Assembly: GCF_009729075.1 (NCBI RefSeq)
Contig: NZ_VTGY01000010.1
Span: 1-64,000 of the forward strand
Source of the DNA: Mycolicibacterium sp. CBMA 226
GTDB lineage: Bacteria > Actinomycetota > Actinomycetes > Mycobacteriales > Mycobacteriaceae
Length of the DNA: 64,000 bases
Direction of reading: 5' to 3'
The translations under genes and the position numbers were made by a program. Every line of letters starts with the position of its first letter. Position 1 is the stretch's first letter. Below the pieces are notes generated by a model. It saw only the letters and a list, made by a program, of their open reading frames with translations. It made no database searches and was not told the origin of the DNA. This document shows, one piece after another, positions 42,767-51,686 of this stretch.

Positions 42767-43219
42767 TCAGTCCCCGACGTGATCGTCGATGAGCTTGTGC
42801 CCCGTGCCCTGCTCGACGACGCGCGTGAGCAGCCGCTTGAGGGTCTCCTGCTCGTCGGCAGTGAGCACACCGAACACCGCTTCGTGCGCCTCGACGGCAT
42901 CGCTGACGACGGCGGCAGCGGTCTTGCGCCCTTGTTCGGTCAGGAAGGCCTGCAGGATGCGGGCATGTTGCGGATCGGGCTTGCGTTCCACGAGCCCACG
43001 GTCCTCGAGTGATTTCAGCGCCAGCTGCACACCCTGCGGCGTGATCAGCAGGCGGCGCGCCAGATCAGCGCCGGACAGCCCCGGCTCGTTCGAGAGTTGG
43101 CGCAGCACACCGATTTGCGCCGTACTCACGCCGTGGCCACTGACGGCTTCGTTCACCGATGTCAGCGAGAAGTAGAATGCCTGCTTGAGGTGCCAGAGCA
43201 GATTCTGGTCCAGGTCCAC
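42767..43219 (-). CDS. MarR-family transcriptional regulator
   Basis: 150 residues with a winged helix (AQIGVLRQLSNEPGLSGADLARRLLITPQGVQLALKSLEDRGLVERKP, about 35-82) and terminal dimerisation helices. GTG 43219 overlaps the amidohydrolase stop by one base, so it is co-transcribed with the Rieske module 2 operon. Elements related to the double operator lie before that operon (46126-46147) and before the KshB-like gene, suggesting it controls both. Confidence 0.9.
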   Translation of the reverse strand: MDLDQNLLWHLKQAFYFSLTSVNEAVSGHGVSTAQIGVLRQLSNEPGLSGADLARRLLITPQGVQLALKSLEDRGLVERKPDPQHARILQAFLTEQGRKTAAAVVSDAVEAHEAVFGVLTADEQETLKRLLTRVVEQGTGHKLIDDHVGD

Positions 43220-44478
43220 TACCCACCCCCATCGACCTGCTTGTAGATCTGCCCCGCCTTCATGACGAAGCGTACGTCCAGCGTACTGGCGATATTGCGG
43301 GACACGTCGCCAGGCACAGCCACGATGTCCGCGAGGTAGCCCGGCACCAGGCGGCCGAGTTCGTCGTCGGTGTCGATGAGTTCGGCGCTCGTGACAGTGG
43401 CGGCACGGATGGCCTGCATCGGCGTCATGCCGCGGGCAACCAGCGCGCACAACTCCTTCGCGTTCTGCCCGTGCGGAACGGCCGGCGCATCTGTTCCACA
43501 CGCGATGCGGACGCCGGCCGCAATGGCTTTGGGCAACATCGCCTGCGCCTGTGGAAATACCACCTCGGCCTTTTTACGCAGCTCAGGTGCGATGCGGTCG
43601 ATGGCCATGGCTTCGGTGAGATAGGTGGTCGACACCAGGAACGTGCCGGTGTCGGCCATCACCTTGATGGTGTCGTCCGTCGCGAGGAAGCCGTGCTCGA
43701 TGCAGTCGATACCGGCACGGATGCAGGCCCGAATCGCACTGTCCCCCACCGCGTGTGCCGCCACGCGCACGCCGGCTCGGTGTGCCTCGTCGGCGATCGC
43801 GGCGAACTCGTCATCCGAATACTGCTGGGCACCCGGGGCGGTGCTGTGCGACATCACCCCACCCGAGGCGGACACCTTGATCAGCTTGGCACCGTGCCGG
43901 ACCTGGTAGCGCACGCAAGCGCGGACCTCGTCGACGCCATTGGCGATGCCCTCCCCTACGGACAACGGCATGATGCCCGGCGCCAGGCGCTGAAACACCG
44001 TCGGGTCGAGGTGCCCGCCGTACGGAGTGACGGCGTGCCCGGCCGGGTAGATCCGGGGCCCGACGTGCCAGCCCTGATCGATGGCACGCATGAGGGCGAC
44101 GTCCAGCAGGTACCCACCCGTCTTGACCATCAGGCCGAGGTTGCGCACAGTCGTGAACCCGGCCTCCAGCGTGGTGCGGGCGTTGACTGCGCCGCGCAGC
44201 GTCCGATACGCCGGGTCGTCCTGCACGCCGTGCATGGGACTCGGCAGGCCCTCGGGACCGCCGGGCCCGCCGATCAGCAGGTTGAGCTCCATGTCCATCA
44301 GACCCGGCAGCAGCGTCACATCGCCCAGGTCGATGACTTCCGCCGAATCCGGCAATGGCTCAACCGGATTGACGGCTTTGATCCGCTCGCCCTCGACCAC
44401 GATCACGGCCGGCGACCGCACCTCGCCACTGTCGACGTCGGCCCAACGCTCGGCGCGGAGAACAGTCAACTCTGTCAC
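43219..44478 (-). CDS. Imidazolonepropionase-like amidohydrolase
   Basis: 419-residue composite-fold metal hydrolase: N-terminal beta-sandwich (VVEGERIKAV...), LLPGLMDMELNLLI where the usual HxH metal motif reads Asp-Met-Glu-Leu-Asn, then KVSASGG, AAHAVGD, EHGF and GTDAP. The first metal ligand pair is therefore changed. GTG 44478 overlaps the small Rieske-partner gene by 4 nt. A homologue with the same altered motif follows the third module at 63769, so this hydrolase is part of the module. Confidence 0.86.
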   Translation of the reverse strand: MTELTVLRAERWADVDSGEVRSPAVIVVEGERIKAVNPVEPLPDSAEVIDLGDVTLLPGLMDMELNLLIGGPGGPEGLPSPMHGVQDDPAYRTLRGAVNARTTLEAGFTTVRNLGLMVKTGGYLLDVALMRAIDQGWHVGPRIYPAGHAVTPYGGHLDPTVFQRLAPGIMPLSVGEGIANGVDEVRACVRYQVRHGAKLIKVSASGGVMSHSTAPGAQQYSDDEFAAIADEAHRAGVRVAAHAVGDSAIRACIRAGIDCIEHGFLATDDTIKVMADTGTFLVSTTYLTEAMAIDRIAPELRKKAEVVFPQAQAMLPKAIAAGVRIACGTDAPAVPHGQNAKELCALVARGMTPMQAIRAATVTSAELIDTDDELGRLVPGYLADIVAVPGDVSRNIASTLDVRFVMKAGQIYKQVDGGG

Positions 44479-44804
44479 GGGACCGGTTCGTAGACGCAGT
44501 CGAGCTTCGTGGCCCCGGAGTCGGGAACCCGAGGCTGTTTCCAGCATTCCACGGGAAACGACACCATGATCATGGAGTACAGCAGGTGCATGAGGTTCAG
44601 GACGTCCTCGGGCATGTCATCGAGGCTGAACTTGTCGCAGTACGAAATGGCGTCTTCTGCCCGTGGCGTGATCGCGTCGTAGAACGCCTGCATCTGCGCC
44701 ATGGAGCTGTCCAGTCGCTTGGCATAGCGCTGCGCTTCGGTCGGCAGGCACCACTCGGAAAACGGCTCCAGGTCGGCGAATTCGGCCGGCAGCTGCGCGG
44801 TCAT
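44475..44804 (-). CDS. Uncharacterised Rieske-associated small protein (copy 2)
   Basis: 109 residues, homologous to the proteins at 39176 and 63393, sharing LPAEFADLEPFSEWCL, ISYCDKFSLDDMPEDVLNL and YSMIMVSFPVE. ATG 44804 overlaps the Rieske stop (ATGA); the stop overlaps the amidohydrolase GTG. The most conserved stretch is the C-terminal third, which would suit a binding surface for the oxygenase. Function unknown. Confidence 0.82.
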   Translation of the reverse strand: MTAQLPAEFADLEPFSEWCLPTEAQRYAKRLDSSMAQMQAFYDAITPRAEDAISYCDKFSLDDMPEDVLNLMHLLYSMIMVSFPVECWKQPRVPDSGATKLDCVYEPVP

Positions 44805-46072
44805 GATCGCACCCCCGCAGTCTTGCGCTGATAGTCCTCGATCCAGGCGGCGGTTTCGTGGTGCAGGTGCCGGATGAGCACCTCCTGGTCGCACAGCAGG
44901 AATTCACTGACGGTGCGGGACTCGATCATGGACTGGGTGGCCTCCAGCGTGTTGGCATCCTGCAGGCCGTACTCCTTGAATGTCACCGCCGCGAGCTCCT
45001 GCCCGATGCGTTCGCGGGGACTGCGCGCCTTCGGAAAGTACAGCGTGCATTCGAAGAGATGGGTGTTGTACGACGTCGGCCAATAGTGATAGGTCAGGTA
45101 CCAGCCCTGCCCCCAGAACAGGACCACGAAGTTGGGGAACAACTGGAATGAATCCAGACCCCATGGATCACATTTCGCCGGATTGAGGCCGACGGGCATC
45201 TCCCCCAGGTCGGGCGAATCCCATGGCCCGAACAAGCCGCTCTGGCAGATGTCTTCCATCGGCTTGCGCATCTCGGCGCTCATCTCCCACACCCGAACCC
45301 CGGAAGTACTGACAAGCCGGTGCGGCCCGTCGATCCGGTAGTGCGGCGCCTCGAAACCGGCCTGCGCGGCGGCCTTCGAATAGTTGGTCGGCGACTGATT
45401 CGCGTGCAGGACCGGTGCGTGGTAGAACTCCTGGAACGCGTCCATGTAGAGCTTCCAATTCGCTTTGACCTCAGAGCGATACGTGAATTTCGAGGTCAGT
45501 TTCTCGAAGGGATAGCCCTCCAGCCCGAGGATCATGGGGCCGAGAAAGTCGCGCAGCGACTGCTCCGGTTCAGGCGCGAAGTTGACGAAGATGAAGCCCT
45601 CCCAGACATCGCAATGCACGGGCACCAACCCGTACCGGTCCTTGTCCAGGTCGAAGAATTCGCCCTCCTGCTGCACGAACGTGAGGTTGCCGTCGAGGTC
45701 GTATCTCCAGGCGTGGTACTTGCAGGTGAACTGCTTGCAGAACCCCTTGGCCTCCTCCAGCGGCATGTCATTCCACACCAGTTTGTTGCCCCGGTGCCGG
45801 CAGATGTTGTGGAACGCCTTCACCTCCCCGGCGTTGTTGCGCACCACGATGATCGAGGTGTTCACCACCTTGAGCTCTTTGGTGAAGTAGCTGCCCTTAC
45901 GCGGAAGTTGTTCGACGCGACCGACGTTCAGCCAGGCCCGCTTGAACACTGCCTTGCGCTCGATCTCGTATTGCTCGGGACTGATCGAGTCCTCGTACGA
46001 CACCGGATCGGTGCCCAGTCGCGGATAGTGTTCCGTCCAACTGCCCTCGGGCGGCTTCGGAAACCGGGCCAT
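44801..46072 (-). CDS. Rieske non-heme iron oxygenase, alpha subunit
   Basis: 423 residues. Rieske ligands Cys91, His93, Cys117 and His120; catalytic iron motif DAFQEFYHAPVLH. It is similar over its full length to the copies at 39514 and 62093. First gene of the operon Rieske, small partner, amidohydrolase, marR, all overlapping. ATG 46072 follows GAGGAG. An operator-like element lies 54 nt upstream. Confidence 0.92.
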   Translation of the reverse strand: MARFPKPPEGSWTEHYPRLGTDPVSYEDSISPEQYEIERKAVFKRAWLNVGRVEQLPRKGSYFTKELKVVNTSIIVVRNNAGEVKAFHNICRHRGNKLVWNDMPLEEAKGFCKQFTCKYHAWRYDLDGNLTFVQQEGEFFDLDKDRYGLVPVHCDVWEGFIFVNFAPEPEQSLRDFLGPMILGLEGYPFEKLTSKFTYRSEVKANWKLYMDAFQEFYHAPVLHANQSPTNYSKAAAQAGFEAPHYRIDGPHRLVSTSGVRVWEMSAEMRKPMEDICQSGLFGPWDSPDLGEMPVGLNPAKCDPWGLDSFQLFPNFVVLFWGQGWYLTYHYWPTSYNTHLFECTLYFPKARSPRERIGQELAAVTFKEYGLQDANTLEATQSMIESRTVSEFLLCDQEVLIRHLHHETAAWIEDYQRKTAGVRS

Positions 46073-46125
46073 GGCGCACTCCTCCTCGACGTGACGACAC
46101 AGCCGACGGTATCTGCCCGATGCAC

Positions 46126-46147
46126 CAATGACAAGTAGTTGATACTC
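46126..46147. promoter_or_regulatory. Operator-like element upstream of Rieske module 2
   Basis: Read on the minus strand, GAGTATCAACTACTTGTCATTG matches the element at 42605-42626 in 21 of 22 positions. It is in the gap between the tetR stop and the Rieske ATG. The shared sequence beyond the palindrome shows common origin or a shared regulator. Confidence 0.65.
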
Positions 46148-46167
46148 ATCGGCGTGCCCGGGTGTCG

Positions 46168-46770
46168 TCAGGGGAACTTGATCGCCGAGACGTACATGTC
46201 GACAACCGGCCGGAACAGATCGACGCCGTCGAGCTCGTTGCTCAGGACGATCGCATCACTGGTGGCGAGGAGGATCTGCGCGAACGTGGCCGCCGGTATC
46301 AGCAGCGTCCCACCCAGGCGGTCGACACCCTCGACGATGAAGCCGGCCAATGCGTCGACCACCTCAGATCGCCTGGCCGCGACCCGATCTCGCACTTCCG
46401 GGTTTCGCAACAGATAGAGGGTGAACTCGTACCCCAAGGCCGCGTGCTCGGCGCCGCGGCCACGACTCAGCTCGAGCCAGCGCTCGGCGATCTCATCGCG
46501 CTCGTGCGCTCCGACACGTTCCGACCTCGACATCACTTCCGCGAATTTGTCGAAGTACTGGCGCCAATATCGGTCGTTGACCGCAAGGAACAGGTCTTCC
46601 TTGGTGGCGAAATGCTTGTAGATCGCCCCTTTGGTGTAGCCGGCGACGGACGCGATCTCATCGAGAGTCGCTGGCGCGAAGCCCTTTTCGGCGAACACGT
46701 CCTCAGCCGCATCCAACAGCAGCGAACGCGTGTGTTCCAGTCGCCGCTCCCGCGTCCAACGCTCCACCAT
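46168..46770 (-). CDS. TetR-family transcriptional regulator
   Basis: 200 residues: helix-turn-helix FAPATLDEIASVAGYTKGAIYKHFATKEDLF (about 33-63) and helical sensor domain. ATG at 46770. It is divergent from the AveC-like gene pair with a perfect GATACC-N4-GGTATC repeat between, the likely operator. The Rieske module 2 operon lies downstream on the same strand but has its own operator. Confidence 0.9.
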   Translation of the reverse strand: MVERWTRERRLEHTRSLLLDAAEDVFAEKGFAPATLDEIASVAGYTKGAIYKHFATKEDLFLAVNDRYWRQYFDKFAEVMSRSERVGAHERDEIAERWLELSRGRGAEHAALGYEFTLYLLRNPEVRDRVAARRSEVVDALAGFIVEGVDRLGGTLLIPAATFAQILLATSDAIVLSNELDGVDLFRPVVDMYVSAIKFP

Positions 46771-46813
46771 GAAAAAATTCTGCCACAGATTCCAAGATTC
46801 CTATTGGAAACTC

Positions 46814-46831
46814 AGATACCAGTGGGTATCT
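46814..46831. promoter_or_regulatory. Palindromic operator between tetR and AveC-like genes
   Basis: AGATACC-AGTG-GGTATCT, a perfect 7-4-7 inverted repeat, 29 nt before the AveC-like GTG and 43 nt before the tetR ATG. A second repeat TTCCAA...TTGGAA lies closer to tetR. The form and place suit the adjacent TetR. Confidence 0.62.
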
Positions 46832-46860
46832 TCGAGACAACGCGAACTCAAGGAGGCCTC

Positions 46861-48015
46861 GTGAGTGAAATGCTGAGCAAGAAGCCCATCGTCACCGAAT
46901 CACTGGGCGGAACCACGAATCTCAGTGGCAGCCAAGCTCCTTCGGCGCCAGTCAAAATCTGGGCGTTCTTCGGCGGCGCGCTGCTGCTGTTCCAGGTCTA
47001 TGTCTGGACCCGCTGGGTCACCGGGCCGTATTTCGTCCGCGTCCCCGCCGGTCCGACGGACCCGCCGACATACATGAAGGTCATGCTGATGGTGAACTGC
47101 GCCTTCATGGTGGTCGGGTTCCCCGCAGCCATCTGGTGGTTCTTCGTCAGGCCCTGGCGTCGCGAGCGGCGCATCACGCTCGACGGCATGCTCTTCGCGT
47201 CATGCGCCCTGTTCTTCTTCCAGGATCCCCTGCTCAACTACACCAACACGTGGTGCACGTACAACATGTGGATCTGGAACATGGGCTCCTGGACGTCGAA
47301 CATCCCCAGCTGGATCTCGCCCGAATCGCCGGGACATCAAGTGGGCGAACCGCTTCCCATCAACATGCCCGGCTACGGCATGGTGGTGGTGACGTTGATG
47401 GTCGGCTGCTGGGCAATGAGGAAGATCAAGTCGCGCTGGCCGAACATCAGTAACTTCCGATTGATCATCGCGACGTACGTTTTCTGCTTCTTCTTCGACT
47501 TCGTGATGGAAGGGCTGATCCTCGCGCCAATCGGGCTTTTCGTGTACCCCGGCGCGATTCAGGCCGTGTCGTTCAACGCCGGCACCTACTACCAATGGCC
47601 CGTCTACGAGGGGCTCATGTGGGGCGCCGTCATGACCGCGTTGTGCTGTCTGCGGTTCTTCACCGACGATCGCGGCCGCACCGTCGTCGAACGGGGCCTC
47701 GATCACGTCCGCGGCGGCGTCTTCCGGCAGCAACTGGTCCGGTTCCTGGCGATCTTCGCGGCCTGCAGCGGCGCGTTCTTCTTCCTCTACAACGTGCCCG
47801 CGCAGTGGTTCGGGCTGCACGCCGATCCCTGGCCCGAGGATATCCAGAAGCGTTCGTACTTCAGCCAGAGCGTCTGTGACGAACACACACCGTGCCCGAA
47901 CCCGGTGCTGCCCATGCCGACCAAGCGCTCCGGCTACATCAATGTCGACGGCAAGCTCGTGCTCCCACCGGGCAAGGAGATGCCCAAGGACGCTCCTGTT
48001 CAGGTTGGGAAGTGA
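46861..48015 (+). CDS. AveC-family (spirocyclase-like) membrane protein 1
   Basis: 384 residues with about seven membrane segments (for example FFGGALLLFQVYVW, VYEGLMWGAVMTALCCL, FLAIFAACSGAFFFLYNVP). It belongs to the AveC-like family, named after the Streptomyces avermitilis protein affecting spiroketal formation; mycobacterial members have no known function. GTG 46861 follows AAGGAGG. It is a tandem paralogue of the next gene (about 60% identical by eye, equal length), 6 nt apart. Conserved charged residues in membrane regions include FFFDFVMEG. Confidence 0.82.
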   Translation: MSEMLSKKPIVTESLGGTTNLSGSQAPSAPVKIWAFFGGALLLFQVYVWTRWVTGPYFVRVPAGPTDPPTYMKVMLMVNCAFMVVGFPAAIWWFFVRPWRRERRITLDGMLFASCALFFFQDPLLNYTNTWCTYNMWIWNMGSWTSNIPSWISPESPGHQVGEPLPINMPGYGMVVVTLMVGCWAMRKIKSRWPNISNFRLIIATYVFCFFFDFVMEGLILAPIGLFVYPGAIQAVSFNAGTYYQWPVYEGLMWGAVMTALCCLRFFTDDRGRTVVERGLDHVRGGVFRQQLVRFLAIFAACSGAFFFLYNVPAQWFGLHADPWPEDIQKRSYFSQSVCDEHTPCPNPVLPMPTKRSGYINVDGKLVLPPGKEMPKDAPVQVGK

Positions 48016-48021
48016 CGGCGC

Positions 48022-49176
48022 ATGAGTGATCTGTCGCAGAAGAGGGCGGTCGTGACGGAACCGCTCAGTGGTGCGGCGCTCGGTACCCCGTCCAAGATCA
48101 CGCCCGTGCGCGTCTGGGCCGCGGTCGGTGGTGCCATCCTGGCGTTCCAGCTCTACGTGTGGACCCGGTGGGTAACCGGGCCGCACTTCGAGCGCGTCCC
48201 GGCAGGACCGAGCGACCCACCGACGTACATGAAGGCCATCCTGTTCACCTGGACAGGCGTCATCATTGTCGGGCTGCCGGTTGCGGTGTGGTGGTTCATC
48301 ATCCGGCCATGGCGGCGGGAGCGACGCATCACGCTCGACGGCATGCTGCTCATCGCGTGCGGCCTGCTGTTCTTCCAGGACCCGCTGCTCAATTACGTGA
48401 ACACATGGAGCACCTACAACACCTGGATGTGGAACCGGGGGTCGTGGGTGCAGGACGTCCCCGGCTGGATGTCGTTCGGCGAGCCCGGTCGCATGATGGC
48501 CGAGCCGTTCCTGATGAATGCACCCGGTTACTGCTTCGTCCTGCTGTGCACCATGCTCGGCTGCTGGGTGATGCGCAAGGCAAAAGCAAAGTGGCCCAAC
48601 ATCAATACGCTGGGCTTGATCGCCGTCGTGATCGTGTGGACCTTCTTCTTCGATTTCGTGATCGAAGGCCTCTTCCTCATGCCGATGGGCCTGTTCACCT
48701 ACCCCGGTGCCATCCGGGCCCTGTCGGTCAATCCCGGTACCTACTACCAGTGGCCGGTCTACGAAGGGCTCATGTGGGGTGGCGTGCAGGCGGGTCTGTG
48801 CTGCCTGCGCTATTTCACCGACGACCGTGGCCGCACGTTCGTCGAACGCGGCCTCGACACGGTCCGTGGTGGCTTTGTGACACAGCAGTTCACGCGCTTC
48901 CTCGCGATCTTCGCGGCCTGCAGCGCATTCTTCTTCGTCCTCTACAACCTGCCCGCCCAGTGGTTCGCCATGCACCAGGACCCCTGGCCGGAAGACCTGT
49001 TGAAGCGCTCGTACTTCCTGATGGGCGTCTGCGGCGACGGTACCGACCGGGCCTGCCCCGATCCGTCGATCCCGATTCCGCTGCGGAACTCGAGCTACGT
49101 CAACATCCACGGCCAGCTCGTGACACCCGATGGCGTCACGCTTCCGAAACTCGTTCCCGTCGAGAAGGGCAAATGA
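48022..49176 (+). CDS. AveC-family (spirocyclase-like) membrane protein 2
   Basis: 384 residues, second tandem AveC-like protein with the same topology and motifs (VWTRWVTGPHFERVPAGPSDPPTYMK; FFFDFVIEG; NPGTYYQWPVYEGLMWG). The C-terminal extramembrane part has Cys pairs (GVCGDGTDRACPDP) also present in copy 1. It is followed after 1 nt by an AAA+ ATPase and VWA pair, so the four genes probably act together. Equal-length paralogues suggest a heteromeric membrane complex. Confidence 0.82.
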   Translation: MSDLSQKRAVVTEPLSGAALGTPSKITPVRVWAAVGGAILAFQLYVWTRWVTGPHFERVPAGPSDPPTYMKAILFTWTGVIIVGLPVAVWWFIIRPWRRERRITLDGMLLIACGLLFFQDPLLNYVNTWSTYNTWMWNRGSWVQDVPGWMSFGEPGRMMAEPFLMNAPGYCFVLLCTMLGCWVMRKAKAKWPNINTLGLIAVVIVWTFFFDFVIEGLFLMPMGLFTYPGAIRALSVNPGTYYQWPVYEGLMWGGVQAGLCCLRYFTDDRGRTFVERGLDTVRGGFVTQQFTRFLAIFAACSAFFFVLYNLPAQWFAMHQDPWPEDLLKRSYFLMGVCGDGTDRACPDPSIPIPLRNSSYVNIHGQLVTPDGVTLPKLVPVEKGK

Positions 49177-49177
49177 C

Positions 49178-49996
49178 TTGTTGAACAACACTTCTGCAGT
49201 TGTCAGGCCGGTGCCGAACGCGCCGTTCTACCGCGCCATCGGCGACGAGGTGGAGGTCTTCCGTGCGGCGTCCCGCCGGGGTCTACCGGTGCTGCTGAAA
49301 GGCCCGACGGGATGCGGCAAGACGCGGTTCGTGGAGGCGATGGCGCACGAACTCGGGCGGGATCTGATCACCGTCGCCGGCCATGAGGACATGACGTCCG
49401 CGGACCTCGTCGGGCGCTTCCTGCTGAAGGGCGGCGAAACCGTCTGGGTGGACGGACCTTTGACACGGGCGGTTCGCGAAGGGGCCATCTGCTATCTCGA
49501 CGAGATTGTCGAGGCCCGTCAGGACACCACCGTCGTCATCCATCCGCTTGCCGACCACCGGCGCGAGCTGCCGGTCGACCGGCTCGGCGTCACGTTACCC
49601 GCGGCGCCCGGTTTTCAGCTCGTCATCTCCTACAACCCCGGCTATCAGAGCGTCCTCAAGAACATCAAGGAATCCACCCGGCAACGGTTCGTCGCCATCG
49701 AACTCGACTTCCCGCCCGCCGCCGCCGAGACGGAAATCGTGATGCACGAGGCCGGTATCGATGCCGAAACGGCGCGGAGTCTGGTCAAATTCGGCAACGC
49801 GATCCGCACCTTGGACGGGTCACCGCTGCGCGAAGTGGCGTCCACCCGCATGTTGATCCTCGCCGGCGAACTCGTCGCCGAAGGGCTCAGTGTCCGCAGC
49901 GCCGTCCAGTCGGCCGTCGTCAAGGTGCTCTCCGACGACCACGACATCGTTCGCGCCCTGGGCGAGCTCGCGGACGCCGTTCTCCCCCGGTCGTGA
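49178..49996 (+). CDS. MoxR/NorQ-type AAA+ ATPase
   Basis: 272 residues. Walker A GPTGCGKT (42-49), Walker B ICYLDEI, sensor YNPGY and the arginine-finger region ESTRQRF match the CbbQ/NirQ/NorQ group. Start TTG 49178 lies 9 nt after GAGAAGGG and one base after the AveC2 stop; TTG 49181 is possible. It overlaps its VWA partner by 4 nt. NorQ/CbbQ ATPases remodel or load metal into target enzymes with NorD/CbbO. Confidence 0.9.
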   Translation: MLNNTSAVVRPVPNAPFYRAIGDEVEVFRAASRRGLPVLLKGPTGCGKTRFVEAMAHELGRDLITVAGHEDMTSADLVGRFLLKGGETVWVDGPLTRAVREGAICYLDEIVEARQDTTVVIHPLADHRRELPVDRLGVTLPAAPGFQLVISYNPGYQSVLKNIKESTRQRFVAIELDFPPAAAETEIVMHEAGIDAETARSLVKFGNAIRTLDGSPLREVASTRMLILAGELVAEGLSVRSAVQSAVVKVLSDDHDIVRALGELADAVLPRS

Positions 49997-51678
49997 CCGA
50001 GTCCGCCGGCCCCGAGCAGTTTCGGCTCGTCGCCATGCATGTCGCGGGCCGACCGATCGACGTCGTCGAGGCGCGCGACGGTGGCGCCGCATATACCGAT
50101 GGCCACGTCGTCTACGTCTCGGCAGCACCATCGGCACAGCAGCGCAACGAGATGCTGGTGCAGAGCGCACTGCTCGGCGCGGGCAGCCTCGATGCACCCC
50201 TGGCGAAGGCCCTCCGCGGCCGCCCCGCCATGGCGCGCCGCTACCTGGCGCTGGAAGGCCGCCGGGTCCTGGCTGAATTGGCCAGCGAACTCCCACTCGC
50301 CGCTGAACTCGATGCCGGGGAACCGGCTACCTCGACTGCCGACGAGTCGCTCCAGATCGCAAGGGGCCGAAGGGCCGTCGATGATGCCCCGGACTGGTTC
50401 GGCGTCATCAAGCCTTCTCGGCTGCTGGCTTCGCCGGTGGGTCCGGGCTCGAAGCCCACAGACAAGGACCTCCAGCTGAAGTTCGAGGTGCCGGACGTCG
50501 ACGGCGAACCGGACGACGAGGACGACGACACCGGAGAATCCGAGGACAGCAAGATCCTCAAGCTTTTCGAAGCACCGATGGCGTCCCGAACGATGTCTGA
50601 TTTCCTGTCCAAGCTCTTCGGCAGTTCGAAGTCGAAAGGGCAGGACAACGCGGGCGCCGAGATGCAGATCGGCAGCGTGCGGCGAGTCGGCAGGGTCGGC
50701 CCCGATGCGCGGCCCTTACCCACGCAGATCCGGTTCACCGATGACCGACGGCCCGGTGCCACGCTGGGAGTCGGCGGCGCCCTGCATCCCGAATGGGACG
50801 TCTTCGCGGGCCGCTACAAAGAGGACTGGTGCCGGGTTATCGATTTCCCGCTCACCGCCGCCGCTGACGTCTCTGCGGCCGGCGTGCCCCACGACGACGT
50901 CCTGCGACGTCGCCTGTCGCGAATCGGGCTCGGGCCCAAGATTCTTCGCGGCCGGGCCGACGGTGACGAGCTGGACATCGAAGCTCTGATCGACCTGTTC
51001 GTCGATCTGCGCTCCGGTTTCTCCCCGCCCGAACACGTGTACCTGGAACAGCGCAAGCTCTCTCGCAATCTGGGCGTGCTCATCCTGGTCGACGCCTCGG
51101 GTTCGGCGACCGAAACCGACGCCGACGGACTGGCCGTCCATGAGCACCAGCGCCGGGCAGCTGCCACCATGGCCGCCGTGCTCGAAGAACTCGGTGACCG
51201 CGTGGCCGTCTACGGATTCCGGTCGCAGGGCCGTCACGCCGTCCACCTGCCCGCAATCAAGCCGTTCGGGCACCGGTTCGGCGCCGTGGGACGGGCTCGG
51301 CTGAATCAGCTCGAGCCATCGGGCTATACCCGTCTCGGCGCGGCCATCCGCGGCGCGGGCGAAATTCTCAAGGAGCAGGCGGGCACACCCAACCGGTTGC
51401 TCCTCGTCCTGTCCGACGGATTCCCCTACGACGACGGCTACGAGGGCCGCTACGCAGAAGCCGACGCCCACAAGGCGCTCGAAGAACTGCGGATGGACGG
51501 CGTTGCCTGCCTGTGTCTTTCGATCGGTGGCGCCAGCAAGACCGAGGCGCTGGAACGTGTCTTCGGCTCTGCCAGCCATGCCAGTGCCGGCACACTGGCC
51601 GAATTGAGCCCGCGCATGGACCAGTTGTTCCTCTCATCCCTGCGCGAGCTGGCGGCACCGAAGCCGGCGAACCGTTAG
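49993..51678 (+). CDS. VWA-domain protein, NorD/CbbO-like
   Basis: 561 residues. C-terminal von Willebrand A domain with MIDAS DASGS at 365-369 and the NorD/CbbO motif SDGFPYDDGYEGRY; the N-terminal part is helical, with an acidic linker (EPDDEDDDTGESED, about 173-186). GTG overlaps the ATPase stop. With the ATPase it forms the pair known to activate nitric oxide reductase and Rubisco; no such enzyme is encoded here, so the client may be AveC-like or a Rieske/non-heme iron oxygenase. Confidence 0.9.
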   Translation: MTESAGPEQFRLVAMHVAGRPIDVVEARDGGAAYTDGHVVYVSAAPSAQQRNEMLVQSALLGAGSLDAPLAKALRGRPAMARRYLALEGRRVLAELASELPLAAELDAGEPATSTADESLQIARGRRAVDDAPDWFGVIKPSRLLASPVGPGSKPTDKDLQLKFEVPDVDGEPDDEDDDTGESEDSKILKLFEAPMASRTMSDFLSKLFGSSKSKGQDNAGAEMQIGSVRRVGRVGPDARPLPTQIRFTDDRRPGATLGVGGALHPEWDVFAGRYKEDWCRVIDFPLTAAADVSAAGVPHDDVLRRRLSRIGLGPKILRGRADGDELDIEALIDLFVDLRSGFSPPEHVYLEQRKLSRNLGVLILVDASGSATETDADGLAVHEHQRRAAATMAAVLEELGDRVAVYGFRSQGRHAVHLPAIKPFGHRFGAVGRARLNQLEPSGYTRLGAAIRGAGEILKEQAGTPNRLLLVLSDGFPYDDGYEGRYAEADAHKALEELRMDGVACLCLSIGGASKTEALERVFGSASHASAGTLAELSPRMDQLFLSSLRELAAPKPANR

Positions 51679-51686
51679 TCCGCAGG

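Noticed and set aside
47200..49191. Long minus-strand open frame opposite the AveC-like genes
   Set aside because: Same antisense artefact; the plus strand encodes two clear membrane paralogues.
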